DNA of 64,000 nt. Source: Candidatus Sodalis endolongispinus (GTDB lineage Bacteria > Pseudomonadota > Gammaproteobacteria > Enterobacterales > Enterobacteriaceae). The stretch covers positions 1 to 64,000 of the forward strand of contig NZ_JAFJYC010000004.1 in assembly GCF_018777395.1 (NCBI RefSeq), given 5' to 3'. The position numbers and the translations under genes were made by a program. The notes below the pieces were generated by a model. It was given only the letters and a program-made list of their open reading frames with translations, was not told the DNA's origin and ran no database searches. Every line of letters starts with the position of its first letter. Position 1 is the first letter of the stretch. This document shows, one piece after another, positions 1 to 10,251 of the stretch.

Positions 1-3000
1 GAGTCGGCGTGAGTTTGCTCGTCGTGCGTCGCGGCAGGCGGGAGCACCGGCGCTGTAGCGGCGGTGTGTTCTCTAGCGCCCGGCACGACCGGCAATTGCG
101 CGGTTTCTGAGCCGTGGACAGCGTTGCTCAAGGTCTCGACGCCCGGCTTAGACGACTCGGCATTGGGTTGCGCCGGCGTTTGCGGCAAATCGGTGGCCGT
201 GAGTGCTACGGTGCTGCCGGCGGCCGGTTCGGCCTGCGCCATCTGCCATTGCGCTATTTGCCGATCCTCGGGGGCGATCACCGGCGGTACCTCATCAGCG
301 GCAGCTTCCTGCGCCGGCGATGGATGCTGCGGGACCAGCGTTGATTGCGGCAGTTCATTGCCTTGCAGCGCTTCGCTGACTATCACCGCTTCGCCTGCCG
401 ACGCGGCGGCAAACGTAGCCTGAGCCTGTGAGATTGCATCATCAGTCACCTCTATCGTCTGGGAACCTCCCGCTACATCGGCAACCGCGTCGTGTTCCGT
501 TTGCTCGATGGGGGTGACGGGGTAACTCACCCACACTTTACCCGAGGCCATTTCCGGCGACACGACCGCGCTGGTAAGCGGTACCGGCGACGAGAGCGGA
601 TAACGTTCATCACGGTAGCGGCGGCTGCGGCGCTGACCGCTGACGCGCAAATGACGAGGTGAACGCCGTGAACGGCGCGGCAGCCCGGCTTCGTTACCGT
701 TACGTGCACCGTCGACATTGCCGGCATCCAGCGCGGCGTCATTCTCGCCTTGCAGACCGTCGTTACCTTCATTGTCGTCCTGGCTTTCTACCGCCGCATT
801 GAATGCGGCCGTGGCGCTTTCCGCTGCGGCGGTCGGCGCGGCGACAGGAGGGGCAGCTCGATCGCCGACGCGGATTTTGCGATTCAGGGCGCGACGCTGA
901 AGGCGCGGCTGAACCTGAACCGGCTTATCGTCTTCATCGACGGCGTTGCCGCTGTCTGACTCTACAACGGCGACCGGTAGCGCTTTGATCTCCTGCTCGG
1001 CAGTTTGCGCTTTCGGCTCTTGCTGGCGACGGCGCTGACGATCCTGGCGCGGTTCGCGGCGCGGTTGAGCCTGCTCTTCCTGCGGCATTTCATCAATAAT
1101 GTCGCTTACGGTTTCTGTCTCATTAAGGGGCTGCGGACGCTTGCGGCGCGGATCGTCCCGGCTATCGCGGCGCTCGCGCGGCTGACGGCTTTCCTGACCG
1201 GCGCGGGCCGGCTCGCCACTGCGGTCACGGCGACCGCTCTGCCGGCGTTGACCACGGCGATCCTGACGCTCATGGCGGCGCGGCGTTTCCGCCTCGGCCG
1301 GTGCTTCGACCACCACCGCGTCAGCGGCGTCGGCTTCTTGCTGTTGCGCCGGTGATCCGATGAGTGATTTAAAGCCGTCGACCAAGCGGCCAAACAGGCC
1401 GCGAGAGGGGCTGGCGCTCGCCGCGCTGACGGCAGGCGCAGCCTGCATAATGGTTTCAGCCACAGACGATTTCTCACTGACCATCGGTGGATCGGGCATC
1501 ACAAATGCCGCCAGCGCCGGTTGCTCAGGGCGCTTGCGCTCTGCGGTAGGCTCCTCAGACGGCTGGGTCATCTCCGCTTCATGCAACTGCGGCAGCAGAT
1601 AGCTCAGGGTAGGGGCTTCTTCGCCCTTACGCACGCGCAGCACGGCGTAATGCGGGGTCTGCATTTGATCGTTCGGCACGATAACCGCCCGCACGCCGCC
1701 CTGACGTTTTTCAATAGCGTTAACGGCTTCGCGTTTCTCGTTCAGCAGGTAAGACGCGATAGGTACCGGCACGATGGCATGCACTTCGTGGGTATTCTCT
1801 TTCAGCGCCTCTTCTTCAATAAGCCGCAATATGAAAAGGGAAAGGGATTCGTTATCACGGATGGTGCCGGTGCCGCCGCAGCGGGGGCAGACGTGATGGC
1901 TCGATTCACCCAACGACGGGCTCAGCCGCTGACGGGACAACTCCAGCAGGCCAAAGCGGGAAATGCGCCCGATTTGAATGCGGGCACGGTCCTGACGGAC
2001 CGATTCACGCAGGCAGTTTTCCACCTCACGCTGGTGGCGCACCGGTGTCATATCGATAAAGTCGATAACGATCAAGCCGCCCAAGTCGCGCAGACGCAGC
2101 TGGCGGGCGATTTCATCCGCCGCCTCGAGGTTGTTATTGAAAGCGGTTTCTTCAATATCGCCGCCGCGGGTTGAACGCGCGGAGTTGATATCGATGGCGG
2201 TTAATGCCTCGGTGGTATCAATGACAATGGAGCCACCGGAGGGCAGCCGCACTTCACGCTGAAATGCCGATTCAATCTGTGATTCGATCTGGTAGTGGCT
2301 GAATAGCGGAATTTCACCACTATAGAGTTTAATTTTACTGGTAAAATCCGGGCGGCCCAGCGAGGCAATATGCTCTTTCGCCAGGTCCAGCACCTTGGGA
2401 TTGTCGATCAGAATTTCGCCGATGTCTGGCCGCAAATAATCGCGGAAGGCGCGGACGATAACATTACTTTCCTGGTGGATCAAAAACGGCGCCGGACGTC
2501 CTTCTGCGGCTTTTTTAATCGCCTGCCAGTGTTTAAGACGGAAAGCTAGATCCCATTGCAGCGCATCGGCCGACTTACCGACGCCGGCGGTGCGGACGAT
2601 AAGGCCCATGCCGTCGGGAAGCTCAAGGGAGGATAAGGCTTCTTTCAGCTCGGTGCGGTCGTCGCCTTCGATGCGGCGCGAAATGCCGCCCGCGCGCGGA
2701 TTGTTCGGCATCAGCACCAGATAACTGCCGGCCAGGCTGATAAATGTGGTCAGCGCTGCGCCTTTATTACCCCGTTCTTCTTTATCGACCTGGACGATGA
2801 CTTCCTGCCCTTCACGCAGCACATCCTTGATATTAGGTCTGCCGTGAGAAGAATATTGAGGAGGAAAATACTCGCGAGAAATTCCTTTTAGGGGAAGGAA
2901 ACCGTGGCGCTCGGCGCCATAATCCACAAACGCTGCTTCCAGGCTGGGTTCAATACGGGTGATCTTACTCTTGTAGATATTGGCTTTTTTCTGCTCATGC

Positions 3001-3098
3001 CCGGGGCTTTCAATATCCAGGTCATACAGCCGCTGGCCATCTACCAGTGCGACGCGCAACTCTTCCTGTTGAGTTGCGTTAATTAACATTCTTTTCAT
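1..3098 (-). CDS. rne: Ribonuclease E, C-terminus beyond window edge
   Basis: RNase E is the essential endoribonuclease and scaffold of the RNA degradosome at the inner membrane. The minus-strand frame starts at ATG 3098 ([18 protein letters not shown]) and stays open to base 1, giving about 1032 codons with no stop. The catalytic half is on the right: S1 domain, 5' sensor and DNase I-like regions, then the zinc-link cysteines of the [14 protein letters not shown] motif near 1865-1885. The left part encodes the Arg-rich and Pro/Ala/Glu-rich noncatalytic scaffold, including [20 protein letters not shown] near 600-670, as in E. coli. The final residues lie outside the window. Several long plus-strand frames across it are antisense shadows. 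Identity is secure. Confidence 0.95.
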   Translation of the reverse strand, partial: MKRMLINATQQEELRVALVDGQRLYDLDIESPGHEQKKANIYKSKITRIEPSLEAAFVDYGAERHGFLPLKGISREYFPPQYSSHGRPNIKDVLREGQEVIVQVDKEERGNKGAALTTFISLAGSYLVLMPNNPRAGGISRRIEGDDRTELKEALSSLELPDGMGLIVRTAGVGKSADALQWDLAFRLKHWQAIKKAAEGRPAPFLIHQESNVIVRAFRDYLRPDIGEILIDNPKVLDLAKEHIASLGRPDFTSKIKLYSGEIPLFSHYQIESQIESAFQREVRLPSGGSIVIDTTEALTAIDINSARSTRGGDIEETAFNNNLEAADEIARQLRLRDLGGLIVIDFIDMTPVRHQREVENCLRESVRQDRARIQIGRISRFGLLELSRQRLSPSLGESSHHVCPRCGGTGTIRDNESLSLFILRLIEEEALKENTHEVHAIVPVPIASYLLNEKREAVNAIEKRQGGVRAVIVPNDQMQTPHYAVLRVRKGEEAPTLSYLLPQLHEAEMTQPSEEPTAERKRPEQPALAAFVMPDPPMVSEKSSVAETIMQAAPAVSAASASPSRGLFGRLVDGFKSLIGSPAQQQEADAADAVVVEAPAEAETPRRHERQDRRGQRRQSGRRDRSGEPARAGQESRQPRERRDSRDDPRRKRPQPLNETETVSDIIDEMPQEEQAQPRREPRQDRQRRRQQEPKAQTAEQEIKALPVAVVESDSGNAVDEDDKPVQVQPRLQRRALNRKIRVGDRAAPPVAAPTAAAESATAAFNAAVESQDDNEGNDGLQGENDAALDAGNVDGARNGNEAGLPRRSRRSPRHLRVSGQRRSRRYRDERYPLSSPVPLTSAVVSPEMASGKVWVSYPVTPIEQTEHDAVADVAGGSQTIEVTDDAISQAQATFAAASAGEAVIVSEALQGNELPQSTLVPQHPSPAQEAAADEVPPVIAPEDRQIAQWQMAQAEPAAGSTVALTATDLPQTPAQPNAESSKPGVETLSNAVHGSETAQLPVVPGAREHTAATAPVLPPAATHDEQTHAD

Positions 3099-3659
3099 CG
3101 TAACTTACTCATTTTTTATGCATTGGCATCAGAGCTGCGGGCAAAAAACCGCATGGCCGGGTAATCACCGACGGCCCCGTGACTTGGCGCAAAGCCGCCA
3201 ACCTCACGGTTGTCGCTTGCTAAGGGGCGCATTATTTCGGTAGCCTGTTATCCCATAACGGAAAACAGCACTTTTACAGGGGAATAACGTCTGATGATTA
3301 TTGCCAGAACGGATTCCTTTTGCCGGCCAAGCTGCAATCCGCAGCCCGCTAACTGTCCGATTAGCCATTACGTCTTACGCCATTGCTGCGTTTAGGCTGA
3401 ACCAGACAAATTCAAAATTCCTCGATCACTCGTCCCAGACGCGAAAACGTGGAAAGTAAATGCATTATTCCACTGCTGACACGCATATAGCAAGACGACT
3501 TTAGCCATCGATGACAAGTTTCAGACCCATCCTGATGGCTTCTCAAAGAATAGCGTAACGAGTACACCGGACCAGAAAAAACCTTTTACCGATGAAACCA
3601 CAGTTAAGCACATAAAAAGAAGTGGCGCTATGGTGTCGGTATATTTAGAATCCCGGCCC
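3099..3659. promoter_or_regulatory. rne 5' leader and divergent rne/rluC spacer
   Basis: About 560 bases without a gene separate divergent rne and rluC. On the minus strand the 60 bases before the rne ATG resemble the end of the long autoregulatory E. coli rne leader, including a GGTTTTTTGCCCGCAG stretch followed by GAGTAAGTTACG just before the start. In E. coli this leader folds into hairpins through which RNase E controls its own message. The resemblance is judged from memory and the folding is not computed. The rluC-proximal part is more AT-rich and presumably carries the divergent promoters, but I could not place them with confidence. Confidence 0.45.
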
Positions 3660-4616
3660 ATGAATGAGAATAATCTCGGCGTACATTTTATCACCATCTC
3701 CGCAGACGAAGCCGGTCAGCGGATAGACAATTTTTTGCGTACGCACCTCAAAGGGGTGCCGAAAAGCATGATTTACCGCATCGTGCGTAAAGGTGAAGTA
3801 CGCGTCAATAAAAAAAGGGTAAAACCGGAATACAAACTGCAAAATGATGATGAAGTGCGTATTCCGCCGGTGCGACGCTCGGATGAAGAGCAGGCGCCGG
3901 TTTCCACCGGGCTGGATAAAGTCGCTGCGTTAAATGATGCCGTGCTCTACGAAGACGACCATTTGCTGATCCTCAACAAGCCGGCCGGCACGGCGGTGCA
4001 TGGCGGCAGCGGTATGAGTTTTGGCGTCATCGAGGGCCTGCGCGCGCTGCGGCCCGACGCGCGCTTTTTGGAACTGGTTCACCGCCTGGATAGGGACACT
4101 TCCGGGGTACTATTGGTGGCCAAGAAACGTTCCGCACTGCGGGAGTTGCATGAGCAGTTACGCGCTAAAGGAATGCAAAAAGATTATTTAGCGCTGGTGC
4201 GCGGTCAGTGGCAGTCCCATGTCAAAACGGTCGCGGCGCCGCTGTTGAAGAATATTCTCGCCAGCGGCGAGCGCATCGTGCGGGTCAACAGCGAAGGTAA
4301 ACCGTCAGAAACCCGTTTCAAGGTCGAGGAGCGGTTTACGCTGGCCACCCTGGTCCGGGCCAGCCCGGTCACCGGACGTACCCACCAGATTTGCGTGCAT
4401 GCCCAATACGCCGGCCACCCGATTGCGTTTGACGATCGCTACGGTGACGGCGCGTTTGATCAGCAGCTGAAAGGCTGTGGTCTGAACCGGCTGTTTCTGC
4501 ATGCGGCCGCGCTGCGCTTTGGCCATCCCGGGAGCGGCGAAACGATGCGGATAGAAGCGCCGCTGGACGCGCCGTTGCGGCAGTGCCTGCTGTATTTGCG
4601 CGACAATCACAAGTAG
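3660..4616 (+). CDS. rluC: 23S rRNA pseudouridine(955/2504/2580) synthase
   Basis: RluC makes three pseudouridines in 23S rRNA. From ATG 3660 the protein is 318 residues, matching the 319 of E. coli; an in-frame ATG at 3630 would add ten residues. An N-terminal S4 RNA-binding domain (ADEAGQRIDNFLRTHLKGVP) precedes the RluA-type catalytic domain with the active-site HRLDRDTSG motif (near residues 142-150). One oddity is that the family motif RTHQIRVH reads RTHQICVH, with Cys at codon 4392-4394 in place of a very conserved Arg. The frame is otherwise intact and uninterrupted. Its neighbours are divergent rne and convergent yceF, as in E. coli. Confidence 0.93.
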   Translation: MNENNLGVHFITISADEAGQRIDNFLRTHLKGVPKSMIYRIVRKGEVRVNKKRVKPEYKLQNDDEVRIPPVRRSDEEQAPVSTGLDKVAALNDAVLYEDDHLLILNKPAGTAVHGGSGMSFGVIEGLRALRPDARFLELVHRLDRDTSGVLLVAKKRSALRELHEQLRAKGMQKDYLALVRGQWQSHVKTVAAPLLKNILASGERIVRVNSEGKPSETRFKVEERFTLATLVRASPVTGRTHQICVHAQYAGHPIAFDDRYGDGAFDQQLKGCGLNRLFLHAAALRFGHPGSGETMRIEAPLDAPLRQCLLYLRDNHK

Positions 4617-4628
4617 TCGTGCCGGCTG

Positions 4629-5219
4629 TTAACGGTTACCCCGCAGCGGGTTAACCCCCTCCCGGCGCAACATGCCGGCGAGGGCCAGCAGCGGTAGCCC
4701 GATAAGCGTGTTGGGATCCCGCCCCTCAAGCGCCTCAAACAGCGCAATCCCCAGTCCTTCGCATTGAAAACTGCCCGCACAGTGCAAGGGTTGTTCCAAA
4801 TGCACATAACCGGCGATTTCGGCGTCCTCCAGCGCCCGGAAATGGACGACAAAGGGTTCCGTACAGGCCTGCAGCCGCCCGCTGGCGCTGTTTAGCAGCG
4901 CCAGGCCGGTGTAGAAGGTTACGGCTTTGCCGCGGGCACGGGTCAGCTGTGCGATGGCGTTGGCTTGCGTGAGCGGCTTCCACGCGATTTGACCATCAAG
5001 CACGCAGCATTGATCGGCGCCGATGATCAGATGCCGGGGATAATGCTCGGCCAGCGCCTGCGCTTTCGCGATGGCCAGACGCTGTACCATTTTCGCCGCG
5101 TCTTCACCGGCGAGGTGCGTTTCATCGATATCCGGCGCGTGAAAAGCAAACGGTATGCTCAGTTTCTCCAACAGCGCGCGGCGGTAAGGTGAAGAGTAGG
5201 CCAAAACGAGTTTATTCAT
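4629..5219 (-). CDS. yceF: Maf-family nucleotide pyrophosphatase YceF
   Basis: A Maf-family house-cleaning enzyme. The E. coli YceF orthologue hydrolyses 7-methyl-GTP and related altered nucleotides. Starting at ATG 5219 the product is 196 residues (E. coli 194) and begins [20 protein letters not shown], the Maf signature with the SSPYRR phosphate-binding loop. It also has [11 protein letters not shown], matching the catalytic-Asp IGSDQ segment, and a late [20 protein letters not shown] block. Upstream in-frame codons back to 5309 would add 30 residues that do not look like the family, so the inner ATG was chosen. It is convergent with rluC, 12 bases away, and divergent from yceD-rpmF. Confidence 0.92.
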   Translation of the reverse strand: MNKLVLAYSSPYRRALLEKLSIPFAFHAPDIDETHLAGEDAAKMVQRLAIAKAQALAEHYPRHLIIGADQCCVLDGQIAWKPLTQANAIAQLTRARGKAVTFYTGLALLNSASGRLQACTEPFVVHFRALEDAEIAGYVHLEQPLHCAGSFQCEGLGIALFEALEGRDPNTLIGLPLLALAGMLRREGVNPLRGNR

Positions 5220-5323
5220 CACAATGTTATCCACAGCAGGGTCAAATTCACCGCTGCATTCTAAACTGTCCGGCGCCAAGAAGGCGAATATGGGTGAAAA
5301 GCGGTGCAAAACCCCCTTTTTCT

Positions 5324-5352
5324 TTGACTCCCGCGCGTTACAAAGTTAATAT
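5324..5352 (+). promoter_or_regulatory. Sigma-70 promoter of the yceD-rpmF-plsX-fab operon
   Basis: TTGACT (5324-5329) and TAATAT (5347-5352) are separated by exactly 17 bases, a near-consensus sigma-70 promoter. The predicted start of transcription, near 5359, is only about three bases before the yceD ATG at 5362, so a message from this promoter would be nearly leaderless. No Shine-Dalgarno sequence fits in that space. Inferred from sequence only. Confidence 0.7.
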
Positions 5353-5361
5353 GCGCGCCCT

Positions 5362-5883
5362 ATGCAAAAGGTAAAATTACCCTTGACCATTGATGCGGTC
5401 CGTACCGCTCAGAAACGCCTGGACTACGCTGGTGTCTATGCGCCTGAGCGGGTGACGCGTGTTGCCGAATCCGTGGTGAGTGTGGAGAGTGATGTCGAGG
5501 CCGCGTTATCGTTCGCAATTGATAACCAGCGCCTGGCGGTGATTAGCGGTCAGGCGGGCGTAGAGGTGACTCTGCGCTGCCAGCGCTGCAATCAGCCGTT
5601 CGCGCATCAGGTACACACGACATTTTGTTTCAGTTCGGTCGTCAGCGACGAACAGGCTGAGGCGTTGCCGGAAGCGTACGAAGCGGTCTACGTCGACGAA
5701 TTTGGCGAGGTGGATTTGTTGGCAATGATAGAAGATGAAATTATTCTTTCATTGCCTATCGCACCGGTGCATGATCCTTCACACTGTGAAGTGTCCGCAA
5801 CGGAACAGGTATTTGGTAAACTACCCGCCGAGGCGGAAAAACCTAATCCATTTTCCGTATTAGCCAGTTTAAAGCATAAGTAA
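5362..5883 (+). CDS. yceD: YceD (DUF177), 23S rRNA accumulation protein
   Basis: A DUF177 protein encoded just before rpmF in most bacteria and needed for normal 23S rRNA accumulation in studied species. It is 173 residues, identical in length to E. coli YceD, and begins [29 protein letters not shown] pair of cysteines (near residues 73-79) and a later HCEVS segment resemble a metal-binding arrangement common in the family. It is followed after 16 bases by rpmF with a good ribosome site (GAGGAGTAAGG). The start leaves almost no leader from the promoter at 5324-5352. Confidence 0.93.
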   Translation: MQKVKLPLTIDAVRTAQKRLDYAGVYAPERVTRVAESVVSVESDVEAALSFAIDNQRLAVISGQAGVEVTLRCQRCNQPFAHQVHTTFCFSSVVSDEQAEALPEAYEAVYVDEFGEVDLLAMIEDEIILSLPIAPVHDPSHCEVSATEQVFGKLPAEAEKPNPFSVLASLKHK

Positions 5884-5899
5884 TCGAGGAGTAAGGTCT

Positions 5900-6070
5900 A
5901 TGGCCGTACAACAAAACAAGCCCACCCGTTCCAAACGTGGTATGCGCCGTTCTCATGACGCGCTGACCACCGCCGCTGTATCAGTGGACAAAGCTTCCGG
6001 TGAAACCCACCTGCGCCACCACATCACCGCCGACGGTTTCTACCGCGGTCGTAAAGTTATCGCCAAGTAA
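5900..6070 (+). CDS. rpmF: 50S ribosomal protein L32
   Basis: Ribosomal protein L32, a small basic component of the large subunit. Translation from ATG 5900 gives 56 residues beginning [20 protein letters not shown] and ending GRKVIAK, the length and sequence expected of enterobacterial L32 (E. coli 57 counting the start Met). A strong ribosome site lies just upstream. The position between yceD and plsX is the classic coupling of ribosome and lipid synthesis genes. Confidence 0.97.
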   Translation: MAVQQNKPTRSKRGMRRSHDALTTAAVSVDKASGETHLRHHITADGFYRGRKVIAK

Positions 6071-6087
6071 TTCCTAAAGGCGATACA

Positions 6088-7125
6088 TTGAGACGTCTAA
6101 CCCTGGCGTTAGATGCAATGGGTGGTGACTTTGGTCCTGCCGTGACGGTGCCTGCAGCTTTGCAGGCACTGGTCTCATATCCGCAACTTGAGCTGCTGCT
6201 TGTCGGCAATCACGCAGCACTGAATCCTTTACTGGCAAAAACCGATTCCGTTCTGCTCGAGCGATTGACGGTCATTCCCGCTGAATCGGTTATTACCAGT
6301 GACGCCAAACCGTCGCAGGCCATACGGGCAAGCCGCGGCACCTCCATGCGCGTTGCGTTGGAGCTTATCAATGACGGACGTGCCCAGGCCTGCGTCAGCG
6401 CCGGCAATACCGGTGCATTGATGGGGCTGGCGAAGTTGGTGCTAAAACCCCTTGACGGTATTGAGCGGCCGGCGCTAATGGTGGTGTTGCCCCATCAAAA
6501 ACAAGGGAAAACCGTCGTGCTGGATTTGGGCGCCAATGTCGCCTGCGATGGGGCGATGCTGGCGCAATTCGCCGTGATGGGCGCGGTGATGGCGGAGCAT
6601 ATCGTGGGGGTCACTAACCCGCCGCGCGTGGCGTTGCTGAATATTGGCGAGGAAGAAAGCAAGGGCCTCGATCCGATTCAGCAAGCGGCGGCACTGTTAC
6701 GGGATGTTCCGTCAATCAATTATATCGGCTATCTTGAAGCTAATGAATTATTGACGGGGAAAACCGATGTCCTGGTCTGTGACGGTTTTGTAGGTAACGT
6801 CACATTAAAGACTATGGAAGGGGTGATAAGAGTTTTTCTGTCATTGCTGAAATCCTCTGGGGAAAGCGGCAAGCAGGGTTGGCTGATGCAATGGGTCAAG
6901 CGCTGGATGAAACGTCGCCTGATGCGTCAATTCGGTCAACTGAATCCCGACCAATACAATGGCGCTTGCCTGATAGGTTTGCGCGGTACCGTTATCAAAA
7001 GTCACGGTGCGGCCAACCAGCGCGCGTTTACCGCCGCTATCGAACAGGCAATGCAAGCGGTGGAGCGGCAGATCCCGGAGCGGATAGCCGCACGCCTGGA
7101 TGCGGTACTACCCAAGAGTGATTAA
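6088..7125 (+). CDS. plsX: Phosphate acyltransferase PlsX
   Basis: PlsX converts acyl-ACP plus phosphate to acyl-phosphate, the first step into phospholipid synthesis, as a peripheral membrane enzyme. The protein is 345 residues (E. coli about 356, with a shorter C-terminus here) and begins at TTG 6088, the only start that gives the family N-terminus [16 protein letters not shown]. Conserved blocks include [35 protein letters not shown] and a late [11 protein letters not shown]. An AAAGG ribosome site precedes the TTG. It lies 17 bases after rpmF and 6 bases before fabH in a tight operon. Confidence 0.95.
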   Translation: MRRLTLALDAMGGDFGPAVTVPAALQALVSYPQLELLLVGNHAALNPLLAKTDSVLLERLTVIPAESVITSDAKPSQAIRASRGTSMRVALELINDGRAQACVSAGNTGALMGLAKLVLKPLDGIERPALMVVLPHQKQGKTVVLDLGANVACDGAMLAQFAVMGAVMAEHIVGVTNPPRVALLNIGEEESKGLDPIQQAAALLRDVPSINYIGYLEANELLTGKTDVLVCDGFVGNVTLKTMEGVIRVFLSLLKSSGESGKQGWLMQWVKRWMKRRLMRQFGQLNPDQYNGACLIGLRGTVIKSHGAANQRAFTAAIEQAMQAVERQIPERIAARLDAVLPKSD

Positions 7126-7131
7126 GCGTAC

Positions 7132-8085
7132 ATGTTTACAAAGATTCTCGGTACCGGGAGTTATCTCCCGGCGCAGATCCGGTCCAATGCCGACCTGGAA
7201 AAAATGGTGGACACGTCGGATGAGTGGATTGTCACTCGCACCGGCATCCGCGAACGCCGTATCGCCAGGGCGGATGAAACCGTCTCCAGCATGGGACGTG
7301 ACGCGGCTGAACAAGCGCTGAACATGGCCGGCATTGCGGCGGAGCAAGTCGGCATGATTATTGTCGCCACCACGTCGTCTAGCCATGCTTTTCCCAGTTC
7401 AGCCTGTCAGATCCAGCGCGACATGGGTATCAATGACTGCATCGCCTTCGATCTGGCGGCGGCCTGCGCCGGCTTTGCCTATGCGCTGAGCGTGGCGGAC
7501 AACTACATCAAAAACGGCGCGGTCGATTATGCGCTGGTGGTCGGCTCCGATACCTTAAGCCACACCCTGGACCCTGAGGATCGCGGCACGCTGATTCTGT
7601 TCGGCGATGGTGCGGGCGCGGTGGTGCTCGGACGTTCCGCCGCGCCGGGCATCATCTCCACACATCTGCATGCCGATGGTCGCTATGGCGGTTTGCTGAC
7701 GCTCCCATACCATAATCGTCTCGATCCGGCTGCGTCCGACTACCTGACGATGTCGGGAAACGAATTGTTCAAGGTGGCGGTGACCGAACTGGCGCATATC
7801 GTCGACGAAACACTCAGCGCCAACGGGCTCGACCGCAGTGAGCTGGACTGGCTGGTGCCTCATCAGGCCAACCTGCGCATTATTACCGCCACCGCCAAAC
7901 GGCTGGGCATGGGTATGGAAAAAGTGGTCGTCACGCTTGACAGGCACGGGAACACCTCTGCCGCTTCCGTGCCGCTGGCGCTGGACGAAGCGGTGCGTGA
8001 CGGCCGCATTCAGCCGGGACACCTGGTGCTGCTCGAAGCGTTTGGCGGCGGTTTCACCTGGGGTTCGGCGCTGTTACGGTTTTAA
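7132..8085 (+). CDS. fabH: 3-oxoacyl-ACP synthase III (KAS III)
   Basis: FabH starts fatty acid chains by condensing acetyl-CoA with malonyl-ACP. It is 317 residues, exactly the E. coli length. The catalytic triad is visible: Cys in [13 protein letters not shown] (near residue 112), His in [10 protein letters not shown] (near 244) and Asn in [11 protein letters not shown] (near 274). The glycine-rich end [13 protein letters not shown] is intact. It begins at ATG 7132, six bases after the plsX stop, so translational coupling is likely. Confidence 0.96.
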   Translation: MFTKILGTGSYLPAQIRSNADLEKMVDTSDEWIVTRTGIRERRIARADETVSSMGRDAAEQALNMAGIAAEQVGMIIVATTSSSHAFPSSACQIQRDMGINDCIAFDLAAACAGFAYALSVADNYIKNGAVDYALVVGSDTLSHTLDPEDRGTLILFGDGAGAVVLGRSAAPGIISTHLHADGRYGGLLTLPYHNRLDPAASDYLTMSGNELFKVAVTELAHIVDETLSANGLDRSELDWLVPHQANLRIITATAKRLGMGMEKVVVTLDRHGNTSAASVPLALDEAVRDGRIQPGHLVLLEAFGGGFTWGSALLRF

Positions 8086-8103
8086 TCAACAGGAAGCATA
8101 AGA

Positions 8104-9030
8104 ATGACTGTTTTTGCCATGGTATTTCCAGGACAGGGCTCCCAGACGGTAGGTATGTTGGCGGAGCTGGCGGCTGACCACGCGGTGGTCGGGGCGACGT
8201 TTGCCGAAGCTTCCGCCGTCCTGGGTTATGATTTATGGCAGCGGGTGCAGCAAGGCCCGGCTGAAGAGCTGAACAAGACCTGGGTGACCCAGCCGGCATT
8301 ATTGACGGCGTCGGTCGCGATATGGCGCGTCTGGCAGCAGCAGGGCGGACCGGCGCCGGCGCTTCTGGCCGGCCACAGTCTGGGCGAGTATTCGGCGCTG
8401 GTGTGCGCCGGCAGTCTGGATTTCGCCGCGGCAGTCGCGCTGGTGGCGCTGCGCGGCAAGCTGATGCAGGACGCGGTGCCGGACGGTACCGGCGCGATGT
8501 CCGCTATTATCGGTCTGGATAACGATGCTATCGCCGCCTGCGAACGGGCGGCCCAAGGGCAGGTGGTGTCGCCGGTCAACTTTAATTCCCCGGGTCAGGT
8601 GGTTATCGCTGGTCATAAAGAAGCGGTGGAGCGGGCCGGCCTGGCCTGTAAAGAAGCCGGCGCCAAGCGCGCGCTGCCGCTGCCGGTCAGCGTGCCGTCA
8701 CATTGTGCCTTGATGAAGCCTGCGGCGGAAAAACTGGCGCAGGCACTGGAAGCGGTAACATTCGCCGCGCCGCAGATCCCGGTGATCAACAATGTGGATG
8801 TGCGCGCGGAGCAGAGTCCGGCGGCCATCCGCCAGGCGCTGGTGCGCCAGCTTTACAGCCCGGTGCGCTGGACTGAAACCGTGGAATACCTCGCGGCCCA
8901 GGGCGCGGAGGTGTTGCTGGAGGTCGGTCCTGGTAAAGTCCTTACTGGTCTGACTAAACGTATTGTCGGCACCTTATCGGGCGCGGCGGTGAATGATCCC
9001 GCCTCGCTGGCCGCGGCGATTGACCATTAA
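8104..9030 (+). CDS. fabD: Malonyl-CoA:ACP transacylase
   Basis: FabD loads malonyl groups onto acyl carrier protein. It is 308 residues (E. coli 309), with the nucleophile in GHSLGEYSALV (Ser near residue 92), the early FPGQGSQ motif, and the catalytic His in VPSHCALM (near residue 200). An AGGAAGCATAAG ribosome site precedes ATG 8104. The gene sits between fabH and fabG with short spacers. Confidence 0.96.
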   Translation: MTVFAMVFPGQGSQTVGMLAELAADHAVVGATFAEASAVLGYDLWQRVQQGPAEELNKTWVTQPALLTASVAIWRVWQQQGGPAPALLAGHSLGEYSALVCAGSLDFAAAVALVALRGKLMQDAVPDGTGAMSAIIGLDNDAIAACERAAQGQVVSPVNFNSPGQVVIAGHKEAVERAGLACKEAGAKRALPLPVSVPSHCALMKPAAEKLAQALEAVTFAAPQIPVINNVDVRAEQSPAAIRQALVRQLYSPVRWTETVEYLAAQGAEVLLEVGPGKVLTGLTKRIVGTLSGAAVNDPASLAAAIDH

Positions 9031-9044
9031 TATTGGGGTTAGAG

Positions 9045-9779
9045 ATGAGCTTAGAAGGTAAAATTGCGCTGGTGACCGGCGCCAGCCGCGGTATTGGCCG
9101 CGCGATAGCGGAAATGCTCGCGGCGCGTGGCGCGACGGTGATTGGTACCGCTACCAGTGAAACGGGCGCTGCCGCCATCAGTGCCTATCTGGGTGCCAGC
9201 GGCAAAGGAATGGAATTGGACGTTTCCAACAACGCCTCCATCGATATTTTTTTAGAGAAAATGCGCGCGGAGTTTGGCGACGCGGATATTTTAGTGAATA
9301 ATGCAGGCATTACGCGTGATAATCTGCTGATGCGCATGAAAGAAGATGAATGGCAGTCTATTCTTGATACTAATCTGACGTCCGTATTCCGCATGTCAAA
9401 AGCGGTAATGCGGGCCATGATGAAAAAGCGCTACGGCAGAATTATTACCATCGGTTCTGTTGTGGGCTCCGTGGGTAATGCCGGGCAGGCAAATTATGCT
9501 GCCGCCAAGGCGGGCCTGATAGGGTTTAGTAAATCGCTGGCTCGTGAGGTCGCCTCGCGCGGCATTACGGTCAATGTGGTGGCGCCGGGATTTATCGCGA
9601 CCGATATGACCGAAGCGTTGACAGATGAGCACCGTGCGGGCATTTTGTCCCAGATTCCGGCAAACCGTCTTGGCTATCCGAAAGAAATCGCCAGTGCTGT
9701 CGCTTTTTTCGCCTCTGAAGAGGCAGCATACATTACCGGCGAAACGATACATGTCAATGGCGGCATGTATATGCTGTGA
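9045..9779 (+). CDS. fabG: 3-oxoacyl-ACP reductase
   Basis: FabG is the NADPH-dependent ketoreductase of fatty acid elongation. From ATG 9045 it is 244 residues, the same as E. coli. A TTG at 9033 would extend it by four residues, without support. SDR features are complete: TGASRGIGRAIAE cofactor loop, NNAG (near residue 86), catalytic Ser in GSVVGSVG, and the YAAAKAG Tyr-Lys pair (near residue 151). It ends GGMYML. The fab operon continues after 154 bases with acpP. Confidence 0.96.
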   Translation: MSLEGKIALVTGASRGIGRAIAEMLAARGATVIGTATSETGAAAISAYLGASGKGMELDVSNNASIDIFLEKMRAEFGDADILVNNAGITRDNLLMRMKEDEWQSILDTNLTSVFRMSKAVMRAMMKKRYGRIITIGSVVGSVGNAGQANYAAAKAGLIGFSKSLAREVASRGITVNVVAPGFIATDMTEALTDEHRAGILSQIPANRLGYPKEIASAVAFFASEEAAYITGETIHVNGGMYML

Positions 9780-9860
9780 AAAGCACGAAAATCATTTGCG
9801 TTATTTGTGGTAAAAACCGCAAAATAGCATAAAATCGTGGTTCGACCAGCCGTGATTGAG

Positions 9861-9888
9861 TTGCATCTTTTTCAACATTTTATACACT
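9861..9888 (+). promoter_or_regulatory. Candidate acpP promoter
   Basis: In the 154-base fabG-acpP spacer, TTGCAT (9861-9866) and TACACT (9883-9888) stand 16 bases apart, a plausible sigma-70 promoter about 45 bases before the acpP ATG. In E. coli acpP also has its own strong promoter in this spacer, which supports the reading. No mapping is available here. Confidence 0.45.
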
Positions 9889-9933
9889 ACGAAAACCATC
9901 GCGTAAGCGAGTTTTGATAGGAAATTTAAGAGT

Positions 9934-10170
9934 ATGAGCACTATCGAAGAAAGCGTTAAGGCAATCATCGCTGAGCAACTGGGCGTTAAGAAAGAAGAAG
10001 TCGTAAATAATGCTTCTTTCGTTGACGACCTCGGCGCTGACTCTCTTGACACCGTTGAGCTGGTAATGGCGCTGGAAGAAGAGTTCGATACCGAAATTCC
10101 GGACGAGGAAGCTGAAAAAATCACTACTGTTCAGGCAGCAATTGATTTTATTCAGGCAAGCCAGCAGTAA
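9934..10170 (+). CDS. acpP: Acyl carrier protein
   Basis: The acyl carrier of fatty acid synthesis. It is 78 residues, as in E. coli, highly acidic, with the phosphopantetheine attachment Ser in [13 protein letters not shown] (Ser 37 counting Met). The sequence is nearly the enterobacterial consensus and its codon use is that of a highly expressed gene. It is followed by a strong hairpin terminator at 10180-10211. Confidence 0.98.
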   Translation: MSTIEESVKAIIAEQLGVKKEEVVNNASFVDDLGADSLDTVELVMALEEEFDTEIPDEEAEKITTVQAAIDFIQASQQ

Positions 10171-10179
10171 GCGAACATC

Positions 10180-10211
10180 CTTAGGCGGTCACTCGACCGC
10201 CTAAGTTTTTT
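10180..10211 (+). terminator. Rho-independent terminator after acpP
   Basis: An 11-bp perfect stem, CTTAGGCGGTC (10180-10190) paired with GACCGCCTAAG (10195-10205), with a 4-base loop and a run of six T. It lies between acpP and fabF, so fabF is probably expressed by read-through or its own promoter. Confidence 0.88.
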
Positions 10212-10251
10212 AGTCCCACAGTAAACTATTTTCCCTCCCTGGAGGACAAAC

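Noticed and set aside
1521..2174. 217-codon plus-strand open frame as a gene
   Set aside because: It lies antisense to the conserved catalytic half of rne and has no recognisable family; rne coding is continuous through it.
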